A stretch of DNA of 64,000 nucleotides from Meghimatium bilineatum. Its lineage: Eukaryota; Mollusca; Gastropoda; Stylommatophora; Philomycidae. Both the position numbers and the translations under genes were made by a program. The notes under the pieces are model-generated. The model searched no databases. It was not told the origin of the DNA and saw nothing but the letters and a program-made list of their open reading frames with translations. The stretch is from NCBI GenBank assembly GCA_034231615.1, contig CM067322.1, positions 57,230,828-57,294,827 of the forward strand. The letters are read 5' to 3'. How positions within the stretch are numbered: the first letter of the stretch is position 1; each line of letters opens with the position of its first letter. This document shows, in pieces, positions 1-9,545 of this stretch.

Positions 1-430
1 TTTTCCATGGTCTTCCTCTGGCTTTGTACCCTGATCTCATTTGGTTATATGCTTGTATGGGCAACTTTTTGTGATGCATTCTCTTAATGTGGCCAAACCA
101 CTTGATCTGTTCTCTCTCTATGTAATCTGTACAAGATATTATACCTATTCTTTCCCTGATATATTCATTTCGCAATCTATCAAGCCTGGTGACCCCGACA
201 GCTTACCTCAAGTATTTCATCTCACATGTCACTATCTTTCTGTAATGTGAAGATGAGAGAGACCAGGTTTGGCACTGGTAACACAGTGTTGGTAGGAATG
301 TACTGTAGATCATTTGTCTCTTAACTTCCATCTCGATCTTGGGGTGAAGATGTAGTGGTGACAGTTGGTATGTTACTGCATTTGCCTTTTGACATCTCAT
401 CTCTATCTCTCTATCAAGGCTTCCATTTTC
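1..430 (-). mobile_element. LINE reverse-transcriptase C-terminal fragment (broken)
   Basis: Read on the minus strand, this encodes the region downstream of the RT catalytic core of a non-LTR retrotransposon. Visible pieces are GSLDREIEMRCQKANAV, then the LCYQCQTW segment, then EMKYLR followed directly by an in-frame stop, then the RNEYIRERIGI and IKWFGHIKRMHHKKLPI blocks typical of these tails. The window edge cuts it at base 1, so the true 3' end lies outside. Near 430 it abuts a + strand LINE endonuclease fragment, so two insertions or a rearrangement meet there. It lies upstream of the POLR1C terminal exon and is presumably intronic. Non-functional. Confidence 0.85.
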
Positions 431-625
431 TGTGGAATCGACTGATAGAGACATGTAATCAATACAATCTATTCATAACAAATACTTTCTTGACACAGAG
501 AATTCCAAATGTATACATGGTACAAATGGAAAGACCTTAACTGCAAAAATCAAATAGACTTTATATTAGCAAAAAGAAATAATAGACATTCCATAAGAGA
601 TGCAAAAGTAATTCCAAATATGTGT
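430..625 (+). mobile_element. LINE endonuclease (EEP) domain fragment
   Basis: Two + strand frames together give LIETCNQYNLFITNTF, then YTWYKWKDLNCKNQIDFIL, then a basic RNNRHSIRDAK segment. This is the C-terminal part of the exonuclease/endonuclease/phosphatase domain of RTE-type LINEs, where the usual pattern is 'ANT...YTW...NQIDYIL'. A frameshift near 510 separates the halves, and no RT follows. The element is therefore truncated on both sides. AT-rich sequence with palindromic TTTATAATTTATA runs lies immediately downstream (625-700). Confidence 0.75.
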
Positions 626-679
626 GCAAAATATATATTTTATAATTTATATAAAATTATGTATTTTATAATTTATAAA

Positions 680-1530
680 AATTATATTTTTACAAATATA
701 TTTGTAAAATGCAGACTTTTGTTTGCTGCTGTTAATTTTCTTGCGAAGAAGTCCCTTGGTTTACCAACCATATTTGGATGAAGAGTTTGCAAGTGTCTTT
801 TAAGTTTACTCAGAAGCATAGATTCAACAAATACAACCTTCATACAAAGAACACATTGAGAATGCTCTTCACCATTGACATCCACACAAGAAAATCCATA
901 ATCTAAATATTTTTCATCATACTTTCTATATTTAGTTTTACAAGTCCCCAATGGAGCTCCTACCTTCTCCAAACCTGATGAATACTCTTTATTTTTCGGT
1001 GATGGCAGCATTAGAAGCCTCTACATAATGAACACTATTACAACTCGTCACTCAATTACTTCTCGATGAAACTCTCAGTTTAGTGGAGCACAAGTCTACT
1101 GACACTGACTCATGTCACTACACTAGCGCATTTTTATATGGAAATACGAGTTGTTCTGAATGTAGACGAAAGTTCTAGGCGCTTCTTTAACATTACACAA
1201 AAGCAGGACAATAATTGGTTTGCTAAAAGTGAGTGCACTGTTGCTTACCAACACCAAGACGATAGACCTTTTATTATTAGACTAAGTGATACTGACTCCG
1301 CTGAAACTTCTACAAGCTATTTTAATATTAAATCTAACATTCAGTTTACAAAATGATATTTATTTTGAGTAAATCAATGTTGATTATACTTACATTCAAG
1401 TGTACAAAAAAGCTGTTTAATAAAATCAATTTTATACCATTATATTTTTCTTTAAAAAAAAATAGTTTTGGCGAGGCTGCGCGGCGCCCCTGGAGACTCT
1501 TTGCGGCACACACTTTCGGAACCCCCTGAG
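680..1530 (-). mobile_element. hAT transposon 5' fragment with BED zinc finger
   Basis: The minus strand from 1011 down to about 700 encodes the N-terminus of a ZBED5/SCAND3-like hAT transposase. It has a KYDEKYLDYGF start, VDVNGEEHSQCVLCMKV, and SKLKRHLQTLHPNMVGKP. The CxxC and HxxxxH pairs form the BED zinc finger that binds transposon ends. The catalytic and dimerisation regions are absent. At 1465-1530 the minus strand begins with a CAGGGGGTTC-like terminus followed by GC-rich sequence (GGGGCGCCGCG), matching the 5' terminal region of this family. No matching 3' terminus was found, so the copy is truncated and dead. Confidence 0.8.
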
Positions 1531-1640
1531 TTAAATGTTTGAGCAAATATTGCGGACTAATTTTTAAATTGATAATTTTGTATGGCCCGCGAATGATGTT
1601 ATAAATGACTTTTGACACAATAAAGTTCCCTGCCACTGCA

Positions 1641-1800
1641 GGGGTCAAAGTGATCCATAGATCATGCTGAAGCCATATGTATCAGGCCGATAGGCTCCGA
1701 TATCATCAGATATGGCATAAGCTATAAACCATGACACAACATACTCCGTTCTCTGGTTTACATTCTGCAGGAGTTTGAGAATGAACACAAAAGTATACAC
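1641..1800 (+). mobile_element. SINE-like family A, 3' part
   Basis: Carries the family-A core (ATGCTGAAGCCATATGT, TCAGGCCGATAGG), then TAAACCATGACACAAC, the TTCTCTGG-TTTACATTCTGCAGG segment, and the common tail GAGTTTGAGAATGAACAC. The 5' half of the family is missing. Other copies lie at 3830, 8028, 9225 (minus), 13833, 18178, 19640 (minus), 19915 and 20197. Confidence 0.7.
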
Positions 1801-2031
1801 AAAGTAACCATTGTTGAGTGCTTACTTTTTTTATTTGTTTGTGGAACATCATCCTATTACAGACAACTTAAATAGGTTCTCAGCTGTCAATCAGAAACAT
1901 ATGGCAATGATCTTCATACTTATTGTAGATCAGTTAAAGATTTAAATTACATTAGTACAGAATACAATTCTAAATCTTTAACTTGGGTAGTTATAAAAAG
2001 TAAATTGTATTGCTTGACTTCTCTATTTCAG

Positions 2032-2180
2032 TTTCAGTGGAGTCCACCGGAATTCTTCCTCCCGATGTTCTAGTTTCTGAGGCCATTAAAATTCTGATGG
2101 GAAAGTGCCAGAAATTGATACAAGAACTAGATGATGTTGCTACTAATACAGCTAAAATGAAGAAAAACAAAAAGTTTTAG
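2032..2180 (+). CDS. POLR1C: POLR1C (RPAC1) terminal coding exon
   Basis: This exon encodes the C-terminus of RPAC1/AC40, the alpha-like subunit shared by RNA polymerases I and III, which pairs with POLR1D/AC19 in the nucleus during enzyme assembly. A pyrimidine-rich tract ending in CAG (2029-2031) is the splice acceptor. The exon opens with TT, completing a phenylalanine codon, then reads [13 protein letters not shown] and [12 protein letters not shown]. These closely match the vertebrate POLR1C C-terminus as I remember it. The protein ends with [10 protein letters not shown] and a lysine-rich tail KMKKNKKF before TAG at 2178-2180. That tail is longer than the vertebrate one as I recall it. 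Upstream exons are not seen in bases 1-2031, so the last intron exceeds 2 kb and contains LINE, hAT and SINE debris. It is the only confident host coding sequence here. Confidence 0.9.
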
Positions 2181-2375
2181 GTTATGTTTACATTGCTAAT
2201 TTCATGTGTTAGTTGTGATGACTAAATGACTGCAATCTACTAAGTCAAGGTTTATAACTATTATTTGATATGCAAATAATTTTGTCCTACAAGGAATGAT
2301 TTTTTTGCATTTAAGAGTTGTAACATTTTTATAAAGAAATTTCACAAATGCACTTGTTTCTAGTCTTGATTTCAG
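2181..2375 (+). other. Probable POLR1C 3' UTR and poly(A) region
   Basis: AT-rich, non-coding sequence directly follows the POLR1C stop. No AATAAA occurs in the first 300 bases. The variant hexamer TATAAA at 2330-2335 is followed within about 40 bases by a GT-rich stretch (CACTTGTTTCTAGTCTTG), a plausible cleavage context. A canonical AATAAA at 2500-2505 near the start of the next repeat is an alternative. The choice is inference. Confidence 0.45.
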
Positions 2376-2539
2376 TGATCTATTATCTTTTTAACTGTTT
2401 TTAAAAGATGTATGCTTCTTGTTATCTTGCTGGGCTTCACCTTGGTGCTACCGCACAGACATTTGCTCGCACCATGCAAGTTAAAAAGTGCCTGCAAGCA
2501 ATAAAGATTTCATTTCAGGGTGGTGCTCGCTTTTTGAAA

Positions 2540-3000
2540 AGGTTAAAAACCCCAACTGTAGGAGGTGACTATGGAAAGTTGGGGAGATGGGCTGTCACCT
2601 GTGAAAAAATCTTTGTTACTGCATGTCATGCCTCAATTTCTTACTGTCAAATGATCCCTAAAGATGACAGGGATGCAGGTCGGCAAATTTTGCACCTTTG
2701 TTCTTTTGTGGCAAACTCCTAGGTGGCAGGGAATGTAGGTATACCATCACTGCAGATGGTTCAAAGATCTGACAAATAATAATGAGCTAGTTGGCCCAGA
2801 CATATAAACTACTCTCAGGCAGGACGTGATGATCCTAGGATACTGTCTCACTGAAATGCCTCCCTCCATGGACTAAACATGCATCAATAACCCCCCACCC
2901 CCCAACACAGCCATGCCTTTGAGACAGTAAACCATATATGTGTGAGTGTCATCTAGGTTACTCAATTGAGGAAGACCTATGCTTGAAAATGTCTTATGTA
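2540..3000 (+). repeat. Dispersed repeat family D, copy 1
   Basis: Matches 51250-51770 over several hundred bases. Shared blocks include GGCAAACTCCTAGGTG, ATCACTGCAGATGG, TTGGCCCAGA, GAATGCCTCCCT followed by GGACTAAACATGCA, and AACACAGCCATG. The open frame at 2408-2722 overlaps it but is not conserved in the second copy, so it is probably not a gene. It resembles a retroelement-derived sequence without a recognisable protein. Confidence 0.65.
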
Positions 3001-3095
3001 ATAAATGTCTTAGAAAACTTAAATATTGATTGGGAACAATTCAAGTCAAACAATTTGTAGATTAGCAAACAAACATCAAAGAGGATACAATACGA

Positions 3096-3545
3096 CTATG
3101 GGTCTAAACAACATTCAAGAATTACACACAGTAGCATCACATAGCTCGAACTAGAGAGCTCTAGTTTCTGTATCGGCATAGACTTATTTATCTGATCCCT
3201 GGGATTGCAACCTTTCACTCTTCCCTGTGGTAGGTGCATGTCTTCTTCAGCTGTGTTAATTGGCTGCGACATGTCTGAATGTCCAACTCTTCCCTTTGAG
3301 CCAGTGGCCAGCAGTCCATCCATTATTGTTTACAGTTGTTGCGGATAATATGGTTAGCTGTTCTAAGGTAGGTGAAAATTCCTAGTTGGGGTATACTTGC
3401 TCCCTTTTTTACCAATATATCAGCACTTTCATTCTCGCTGATACTTGCGTGGCCTGGTATACACTGTGATGTAGTATTGATGCCATAGGATGTGAGTATG
3501 TTTGTAGCTTGAAGTATGTTGTTTATGTTTAGTTTTTTATTTTAT
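3096..3545 (-). mobile_element. LINE RNase H-domain remnant
   Basis: Minus-strand frames give IPGHASISENESADILVKKG followed by a proline- and leucine-rich linker, ANHIIRNN, and then (after a stop and frameshift) WMDGLLATGSKGRVGH. 'PGH....ENE.AD.L.KKG' is the C-terminal RNase H motif carried by Jockey/I-type LINEs, with the conserved histidine and aspartate visible. The protein is interrupted several times and lacks the upstream RT. It is a 5'-truncated, dead fragment. Confidence 0.75.
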
Positions 3546-3577
3546 GCTTAGTACAAATAAAACAATAAATATATATT

Positions 3578-3593
3578 GGGGGGGGGGGGGGGG
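3578..3593. repeat. Poly-G tract (16 G)
   Basis: An uninterrupted run of 16 guanines follows an AT-rich stretch. Similar long G or C runs occur near 8430, 10630, 15065, 28775, 30172 and 54833. Some lie inside family-P elements. Confidence 0.9.
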
Positions 3594-3829
3594 TACGTGT
3601 AAAAACTTTTAGTTATAGAAACCTAGTTAAAAGCCCAAAACACCCCTCCCCAAAAAGGTTTAGCAATATTTCAGAAAAGGGTCGTGAAATTTTTCATCAC
3701 AATAACGATCTGACATGAAAATGTATGCAATTTTAAAAAAAAATAAGCTAATATCTTGAGATCTATCTACAGCCCTGTTTATATCTATTGCCTTTTTGCT
3801 TGGTCTAGAAATTCAAGTTATTTTGCAGA

Positions 3830-4072
3830 AGTCAGAAAGGAAGGCAAAGAGTAGCAACACTGACGCGCCATGCATGTAATAAGAGGCAACTAAGGAGGTG
3901 GCTGGAAGTGGACATCCCATCTTATAGGTCAGTAACCCAAAAGCTGTGCTTAAATTGAATATCAGGCTGAAAGTTGCAGTCAAGCTGTAAGCCATGACAT
4001 AATGCAATCTGTTCTTTCTGGACTACATCCTGCTAACCAATAGAAGTTTGAGAAAATTCAGAAGGCGGAAGA
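3830..4072 (+). mobile_element. SINE-like family A copy
   Basis: Nearly full-length. It has GCAAAGAGTAGCAACACTG, then CATGCATGTAATAAGAGGCAACTAAGGAGG, then GGTCAGTAACCC, a diverged core, TGTAAGCCATGACATAATGC, and CTGGACTACATCCTGC with the tail AGTTTGAGAAAATTCAGAAGG. The segment around the CGGATGTGTC core is altered relative to other copies. No protein is encoded. Confidence 0.75.
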
Positions 4073-4074
4073 CA

Positions 4075-5105
4075 GTTTTCTTTAGAAGTCAGAATCCATT
4101 ACATGTGACCCAATAATTTTTGATGGAAAAAAGTACACGTTTAAAAAATCATCAAAATATCATCATATCACTTCATATTCTAACATTCTGCTGGTCATGC
4201 GATCACTCTAGCTGAGGTTGGTTGCGGATCCAGCGGTCCATGGGCTCATTCCCATTAAATTGCATTATATTGCTGGGAAGTCTGGATTTTTGGCCCACCC
4301 AAGGCCAGAGAATAACTATCACATCTCCAGGAAGGTAGATTTCAACCTATGCACTGCTCCGAGCCACTGGAGCCAAGATAGGGTTCACTGTGCTCATTCC
4401 CCGCCACCAATTGACTACTGTTATGCCAAACTGAGAAAATATCAATATATTACTAGTTATATGAGTGAAATTGGGTTAGTTAATGGTTTTGAACATGCAT
4501 CATAGCACTCTAGGCAGACCCATAGATACTCAGTTTCCCTCCAGCATATGTTGAAAGGGAATTAATGTTCATGGTTTACATGGCTAACTGATATATCTTC
4601 AGTAACACTGAGAGTTGTACAAGATAACGACACCAGTAATGGAATCATAAAGAAGCCATTAGTAAGTGGCAGTAATAGCAGTTAATTGAAATTGTGACTT
4701 CTCCATATTCCTCGTTATACAACAATAGTCGAGATGTGCTTTTCCATTGTTCTCAATCTGTACATTATATGCTAAAAAGTTTTACCATATTCTCATAAAT
4801 CAGAATTCATTATTCAAAGGCCCTTAGATTCAACTGAGGGAGGTGGGGGTGTCTTAAAAAATGCAATAAAATACTTTTCTAATAATTTGGTCTGGACCAA
4901 GAAAATATGTATATAGTAACATTAATTTGCTATATAGAGTACACATAATAAATATATCTGTGGATATTGAAAAGTGTTAAATAGGGAAATTTGTTATAAA
5001 AGCAAATGCTATAGAGTGATTCCACTAGTCCTGTTTTTGGGGATGGAGGTTCACACTCTAATTTGCTAATTTCTTAGTAATAAATATCATATCCTATTTT
5101 ACTAA
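4075..5105. other. Interval without recognised genes
   Basis: AT-rich sequence with no conserved protein or RNA seen. A GGTTGGTTGC-GGATCCAGCGGTCC segment near 4217 recurs as GGTTGGTTGC-TGATCCAGCGGTCC near 6379, marking a further short dispersed repeat. The open frame 4218-4505 overlaps that repeat and looks non-coding. Confidence 0.5.
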
Positions 5106-5109
5106 AAAT

Positions 5110-5517
5110 TACTGTGAAAACATCTTCTTTCCTTCCTCTTTTACCCATTACGGGTGTCAAGGGAGATACAACATTCTTGTTCTCGCTTTTCTGGCAGCTT
5201 CAGATAATGTCTCTTTGATGTTGTCGATCCAGCATACTCTAGGTCTACCCTGGGCTCTTCTTTCTGCCTCTTCTCTCTTCGTATATGCTTTATAAACTAA
5301 TGAATCACACAGCATTCTTTCCAGATGACCAAACCATTGTATCTGTTGGTTTTGTATGTATTGTAGAATTGATATGACACCCACTCTTTCTCTTATATCG
5401 TTTCTAATTCTGTGTCTTTTGGTCACTTCTGTCACTTTTCTCAGACATCTCATCTCTGTTGTAACCAGTTGTCTCTTACTGTGAAAACATAATATGTGCA
5501 ATAGTTGATATCCCAGC
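5110..5517 (-). mobile_element. LINE RT C-terminal fragment
   Basis: The minus strand reads RQLVTTEMRCLRKV, RHRIRNDIRERVGV, IQNQQIQWFGHLERM, and GRPRVCWIDNIKETL, then a basic end. This is the domain after the RT thumb found at the 3' end of many LINE ORF2 proteins. It stays open for about 120 codons, so decay is modest. RT and endonuclease are missing. It stops where an oppositely oriented LINE begins at 5518. Confidence 0.85.
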
Positions 5518-6312
5518 AATATCAGTGGGAGGACATAACATAAATAATTTGAGATATGCGGATGACACTGTTCTGATTGCTAAAAGTGAGGGAGACCTTC
5601 AAGAATTAATTAATGTAGTAACAGACAGTAAAGAGAAAGGCCTCTTCCTAAATATCAAGAAAACAGAAGTAATGGTTATTTCAAAGAAACAAAATAACAC
5701 AAATTGCAATAACAAAGTAAATGATAAAATATTAAAACACGTACACCAATTCAAATATTTAGGTATAACATTTACAGCAGATGGAAGAAGAACAGAAATA
5801 AGAAGCAGAATAGGGCAGATAAAAACAACATTCACAAAAATGAAGTATATATTGTGTAATATAGGCCTAACCTTGTCATTAGAGGTGAAGAGAGTTCTGC
5901 AGTGCTATATAACTCCTATACAAACATGGATGCGTTTTTAGACAATAAACAAACAGGAAAGTGGGAAATTAGAGGCATTAGAGATGTGGTTCTACAGAAG
6001 AATTCTGAGAATACCATGGACTACCAGGAAAACTAATGTGGAGGTGTTGAAAGAGTCAAATTTGAAACGGAGCTTAATCAATAATATGAGAAAAAGGCAA
6101 TCTTTTTTTGAAACAGGGAGGTTTGGAGAACATAGTCACAACAGGCAAGATTGAAGGCAACAGAGACACAGGGCAACAGCATGCAAAAATATTAGTTTAA
6201 CAACGAGGCTTGACCGGGAAACAACAATCTTGATACATAATGAAGATAGCTTTGGAAAGCCATGATTGCCTATGCCAGCCGGCATGGCATCAAATGAATG
6301 AAGGAATGAATT
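5518..6312 (+). mobile_element. LINE RT fragment with YADD motif and (AATG) tail
   Basis: The + strand encodes NINNLRYADDTVLIAKSE, with the catalytic YADD box, then KTEVMVISKK, HQFKYLGITF and the thumb region. It shifts frame near 5940 into FYRRILRIPWTTRKTN and ends as MIAYASRHGIK with a stop. The AATGAATGAAGGAATGAA tract right after the stop (about 6291-6312) is the simple-repeat 3' tail left by target-primed reverse transcription. It is 5'-truncated within the RT palm. It differs in family from the minus-strand piece beside it, because both include the equivalent C-terminal segment. Confidence 0.85.
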
Positions 6313-6526
6313 TTACTAAATAAAAGGGAGGAGGGTGCTAGAACCACTCAAATACATCCCCCCATATATAGCCTTATATGGTTGGTTGCTGATCCAGCGG
6401 TCCCTGTGCTCATGCCTTTTGACCCAATGTCCTTATATTTGTCTCTTATTGGTCTGCTATAATGGCCTTCACTACCAACTTTTAAGCCTGGCATTACAAA
6501 TCATATTGAAAGTAAAACAAAACTTG

Positions 6527-6798
6527 TAGTTGCTAGTATGGAATATATGGAGACTTTCTATGGTTATGTACCCGGTTATTGCTAGTATGGAATATATGGA
6601 GACTTTCTATGGTTATGTACCCAGTTATTGCTAGTATAGAATTTATGGAGACTTTCTATGGTTATGTACCCGGTTATTGCTAGTATGGAATATATGGAGA
6701 CTTTCTATGGTTATGTACCCGGTTATTGCTAGTATGGAATATATGGAGACTTTCTATGGTTATATATATCTGGTAGTTGCTGGTATGGAATATAAGTA
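6527..6798. repeat. Minisatellite, 49-bp unit, about 5.5 copies
   Basis: TGCTAGTATGGAATATATGG begins units at 6531, 6580, 6629, 6678 and 6727, with a degenerate one at 6778. The remainder of each unit reads AGACTTTCTATGGTTATGTA and CCCGGTTAT. Copies differ by only a few bases, so expansion is recent. Confidence 0.95.
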
Positions 6799-6924
6799 AA
6801 GGGAAAATATATTTTTCTTTTCTAAAATTTTGTTTCTATCTGTTGGAAATAAATCAATGACAACCTTGTGTTCACTAGTTTTATCAATTAAAAAAAATCT
6901 TTGATCTAGCAGGTAGTTGCAGAT

Positions 6925-7045
6925 TATCTCCAGTAGTATTTCCATTCTCTGGACTATATCCTGCTGGAAATCTAGTAGGACCATGGTCATGCTACAAGGG
7001 AGATCCAGCGGGAGTTTGAGAATGAACACTGAAGAAGAATCTCCA
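6925..7045 (+). mobile_element. SINE-like family B, 3' part
   Basis: Shows TTCTCTGGACTATATCCTGC, then TGGAAATCTAGTAGGACCAT, GGGAGATCCAGCGGGAG, and the tail TTTGAGAATGAACACTGAAG. Other family-B copies lie at 54050, 55852, 58935 and, on the minus strand, 61948. The open frame at 6917-7162 is this repeat read through. Confidence 0.75.
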
Positions 7046-7311
7046 GTAGTTCATAATCAGTCGCCTCCAGTTTTTTTGGGTTTCGCGTCAACAGATCAAT
7101 ATATTTTAAAATATTTGTTTACTAGTGTTTTAGTGTTTGCAGGGGCTTCCACAAGATTATGATGGCTTCATCCCACACTGCTCTGTTTTCAACTTCAAGT
7201 CTTCTCATCTCTTCCCATAATGTGTTGCCAGGGCTTGAAAGGGTAGCAAAGATTAGCAACACATATACAAAGTGATAACAGGAATGATAAGTAATAAAAT
7301 GTAACTAAATA

Positions 7312-7442
7312 TTGGTAGCATAACCTATGCAGGATGTAGCCAACAACCCAGAATTTTTTGGCTGCAGTGATTTTCTTGGCAGTATTTATATTTAGTAGTT
7401 TGCCAGTTTTCTGAACGGTCCAGATGCACAATTGCATGAGAC
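7312..7442 (-). mobile_element. tRNA-derived SINE family E, partial
   Basis: The same sequence as the non-tRNA body of the copies at 7465 and 22808: TTGGCTGCAGTGATTTTCTTGG, then TTTAGTAGTTTGCCAG and CTGAACGGTCCAGATGCACA on the + strand (SINE on minus). The tRNA-like head is lost. Confidence 0.7.
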
Positions 7443-7464
7443 AGGTTTAACTAACTATTTTCTA

Positions 7465-7835
7465 TTCTGGAATTAGTAATCAACCAATGATTTATTGGCT
7501 GTTGTTTTTCTATGCAATATAAATACAGTGAAATCCCTCTATAGCACATTCTTTTATAACAAATTTCCTGATATAACAACCTTTTTCAAAATCCCGTTAT
7601 ATTTATTTTATATTATTTTTACTGTTATTGCAAATTTTTGTTATTACATACATATTGTGTTGGTCTGGATCAAGTTGTTATAACAAGATTCCATTGTACA
7701 TTCAATTTGTTTCCACTGCTTTCTGAATGCTCCAGATGCACAATTACCTGTGGTGGAGTTTGAACCTGCTATCTTGGTTGTGTGAGATAGAGCCTGTGCC
7801 TTTGTGCCACACAGCCAAACAATAAATATTTACAA
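7465..7835 (-). mobile_element. tRNA-derived SINE family E, split by a MITE
   Basis: On the minus strand the head reads GGCTGTGTGGCACAAAGGC, an A-box match (TGGCNCAANGG). About 40 bases later comes GCAGGTTCAAACTCC, a B-box match. These are the internal RNA polymerase III promoter boxes of tRNA-derived SINEs. The body (GTGCATCTGGAGCATTCAG and onward) matches the other E copies. It is interrupted at an AATA/CATTC site by the MITE at 7526-7696; comparison with 22808-22992 gives the uninterrupted order. Confidence 0.75.
7526..7696. mobile_element. Mariner-type MITE with TA target duplication
   Basis: A 171-bp element flanked by TA on both sides. The left end CAGTGAAATCCCTCTATAGCA and the inverted right end CAATGGAATCTTGTTATAACA form imperfect terminal inverted repeats. 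It interrupts a family-E SINE exactly at a TA, so the empty site can be read from 22808-22992. No coding capacity, so it needed a transposase from elsewhere, presumably Tc1/mariner/pogo from the TA duplication. A related right end lies at 61820-61933. Confidence 0.75.
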
Positions 7836-8027
7836 ATAATAAATGTAAATGATAAAAAATAAAGGCCTCTTTTAGCAGCAACAATGAAAAAGTCACAGAT
7901 TTTTGGCATCAACATTGAAAACGTCAGATTATTTTCACTTATATTTGTTTTATTATTTACATTTTTTTATTTGTACTTATTTATTAGATTTTTAGTAATT
8001 ACATTTTATTATTTATTCTTCTTGTTA

Positions 8028-8575
8028 GCAACACTGACATGCCATGCATGTCATAAAAGGAAACTCAGGAAGTTTGGGTATCACACAGGTGGTCAAAGTG
8101 ATCCAAAATCCATGCGTTAGACCAAAAACCAACCAATATCCCCCCTCCCGCAATTTATTGGTCATAAATTATTTCAAAAAACTATTTTGCCAATTCCCCT
8201 CCACCCTAAAATCCTTGTCAACAACTTGTCAAGGATCCAGATACCCCAATCTGCTTAATTATGTCAACATTTTAACACTTCCTGCTCCATCCCCTAAACA
8301 TTTGGAAAAAAATACTTATTTTTTTGTCAGTTTCGCACAATTTAATTGGTGTGTAAAAACCATTTTGTTGGTGACAACTTTTGTCAAATCCTCTCTCTGC
8401 CTTGTAAACAACTGTCATACTTTCTCAGACCCCCCCCCCCAACCCTCCTAATTTTTTATGTAATTTATAGACAGCCCCCTCATGTTGTAAACTATGACAG
8501 TGTATTGTGTTCTCCAAACTATATCATGGTAACCAGCATGATTTGAGAACAACCGCAGAAGTAGAATCTTCTCCG
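8028..8575 (+). mobile_element. SINE-like family A copy, interrupted by element P
   Basis: The left part (TTAGCAACACTGACATGCCATGCATGTCATAAAAGG, in two adjoining blocks, then GGTCAAAGTGATCC) runs to about 8137. The right part resumes at about 8478 with TTGTAAACTATGACAG, CCAAACTATATCATGG and TTTGAGAACAACCGCAG. Family A is continuous across this point elsewhere. The 340 bases between belong to the P element. Confidence 0.65.
8138..8477 (-). mobile_element. TIR element family P inside a family-A SINE
   Basis: The right end, inverted, reads GGGGCTGTCTATAAATTACA. The left contains TTGGTCATAAATTATT, a decayed inverse partner. The interior (CTTAATTATGTC, a C-run at 8430, TTGTCAACAACTTGTCAAGG) matches 39370-39705 in reverse orientation. 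There is no open frame, so it is a MITE-like non-autonomous element. Confidence 0.55.
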
Positions 8576-8599
8576 TTCATTCTCACACTCCTGAAAATA

Positions 8600-8935
8600 T
8601 CATAAGGCATCAAACAAGATTTGAGTCAGCACATTCAGATGGTTAATATTCTTACTATTTGCCTCGCAGATTGAATCATGTTTTTCATATTCAACCAATC
8701 TGCATCTCTAAAAAAAGATGTGATTTTAATGACTTCCAATGTGTTTTCTCATGCCGCTATGAATATGGACTGATCAATCGACACTCACAGTGCAGTGATA
8801 TGTAAATTCCTCTAGAAGCACAGACATTTAATATTAGTACATGCCATCAAGAATCAGTACTACAAGACCAATTAGACCTACTTTTAAATACAAATAACAC
8901 ATAAACATAATCAAGGTTGCTTCTGGTGTAACATG
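8600..8935. repeat. Dispersed repeat family G, copy 1
   Basis: Shares with 9005-9215 the order AAACAAGATTTGA, CCAATCTGCATCTCT, AATGTGATTTTA-like sequence, GACTTCCAATGTGTTTT and TATGAATATGGAC. No function recognised. Confidence 0.6.
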
Positions 8936-9004
8936 GGTAAACAAACATTATATTATACATAATACTACATTATAGTATAATAAAGAAGAATCCAGGATTT
9001 ATTA

Positions 9005-9215
9005 CTATAGAAAAAAACCTACGGCAGCAAACAGGATTTGAATAATGTCAGTTCAGATGACACCTCTTTGCCTCATAACTTGAGTGAACACTTTTTCTGC
9101 ATTTAGCCAATCTGCATCTCTGTAAAAAATGTGATTTTAGTCTAGACTTCCAATGTGTTTTTCTTAAGTTGCTGTGAATATGGACCATCAATACAACACA
9201 CAGACAGCAACAATA
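9005..9215. repeat. Dispersed repeat family G, copy 2
   Basis: Direct-repeat partner of 8600-8935, offset about 410 bases, with AAACAGGATTTGAATAATG, CCAATCTGCATCTCTG and GACTTCCAATGTGTTTTTC. It could be a tandem duplication or two insertions. Confidence 0.6.
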
Positions 9216-9224
9216 CACACAACT

Positions 9225-9408
9225 GAATGCATTGTCATGGTTTACAGCTTGCTGCAATATCTGCACTTTTCTGCCAGACACATCTGACTTCTGCATGGCT
9301 TATAGGCAATGGGTTAGACAACTCGCCCCATAACATCCTTAGTCATCTCTTGCTACATGCATGGAAGGTAAACAGAGTTGCTATTCTTTTCTCTCCTTAG
9401 GGACCTGA
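9225..9408 (-). mobile_element. SINE-like family A copy, reverse
   Basis: The inverted sequence reads GAATAGCAACTCTG, CATGCATGTAGCAAGAG, GCCATGCAGAAGTCAGATGT and CAGATATTGCAGCAAGCTGT, the full order of family A up to the TGTAAACCATGACAATGCATTC block. It adjoins a family-C copy of the same orientation. Confidence 0.75.
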
Positions 9409-9411
9409 CAA

Positions 9412-9545
9412 CATGTGAGCAAGAAGAATCTATGTTTCTTCTATTTCTGCGTTCGCTCTCTGATAACCAACACAAAATTTCCTGTGATATCCGCTGGGTA
9501 GCGTGCATTACGTTGTATTTGATTTGCGACATGTAGGCCTAGCAT
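9412..9545 (-). mobile_element. SINE-like family C copy, reverse
   Basis: The minus strand has GGAAACGGATATGCTAGGCC, ACAACGTAATGCACGC, GCGGATATCACAGG and the tail GAGAGCGAACGCAGAAATAGAAG. This matches the 3' ends of the 1.2 kb L elements at 24421 and 57130 and the solo copy at 40850. Confidence 0.7.
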
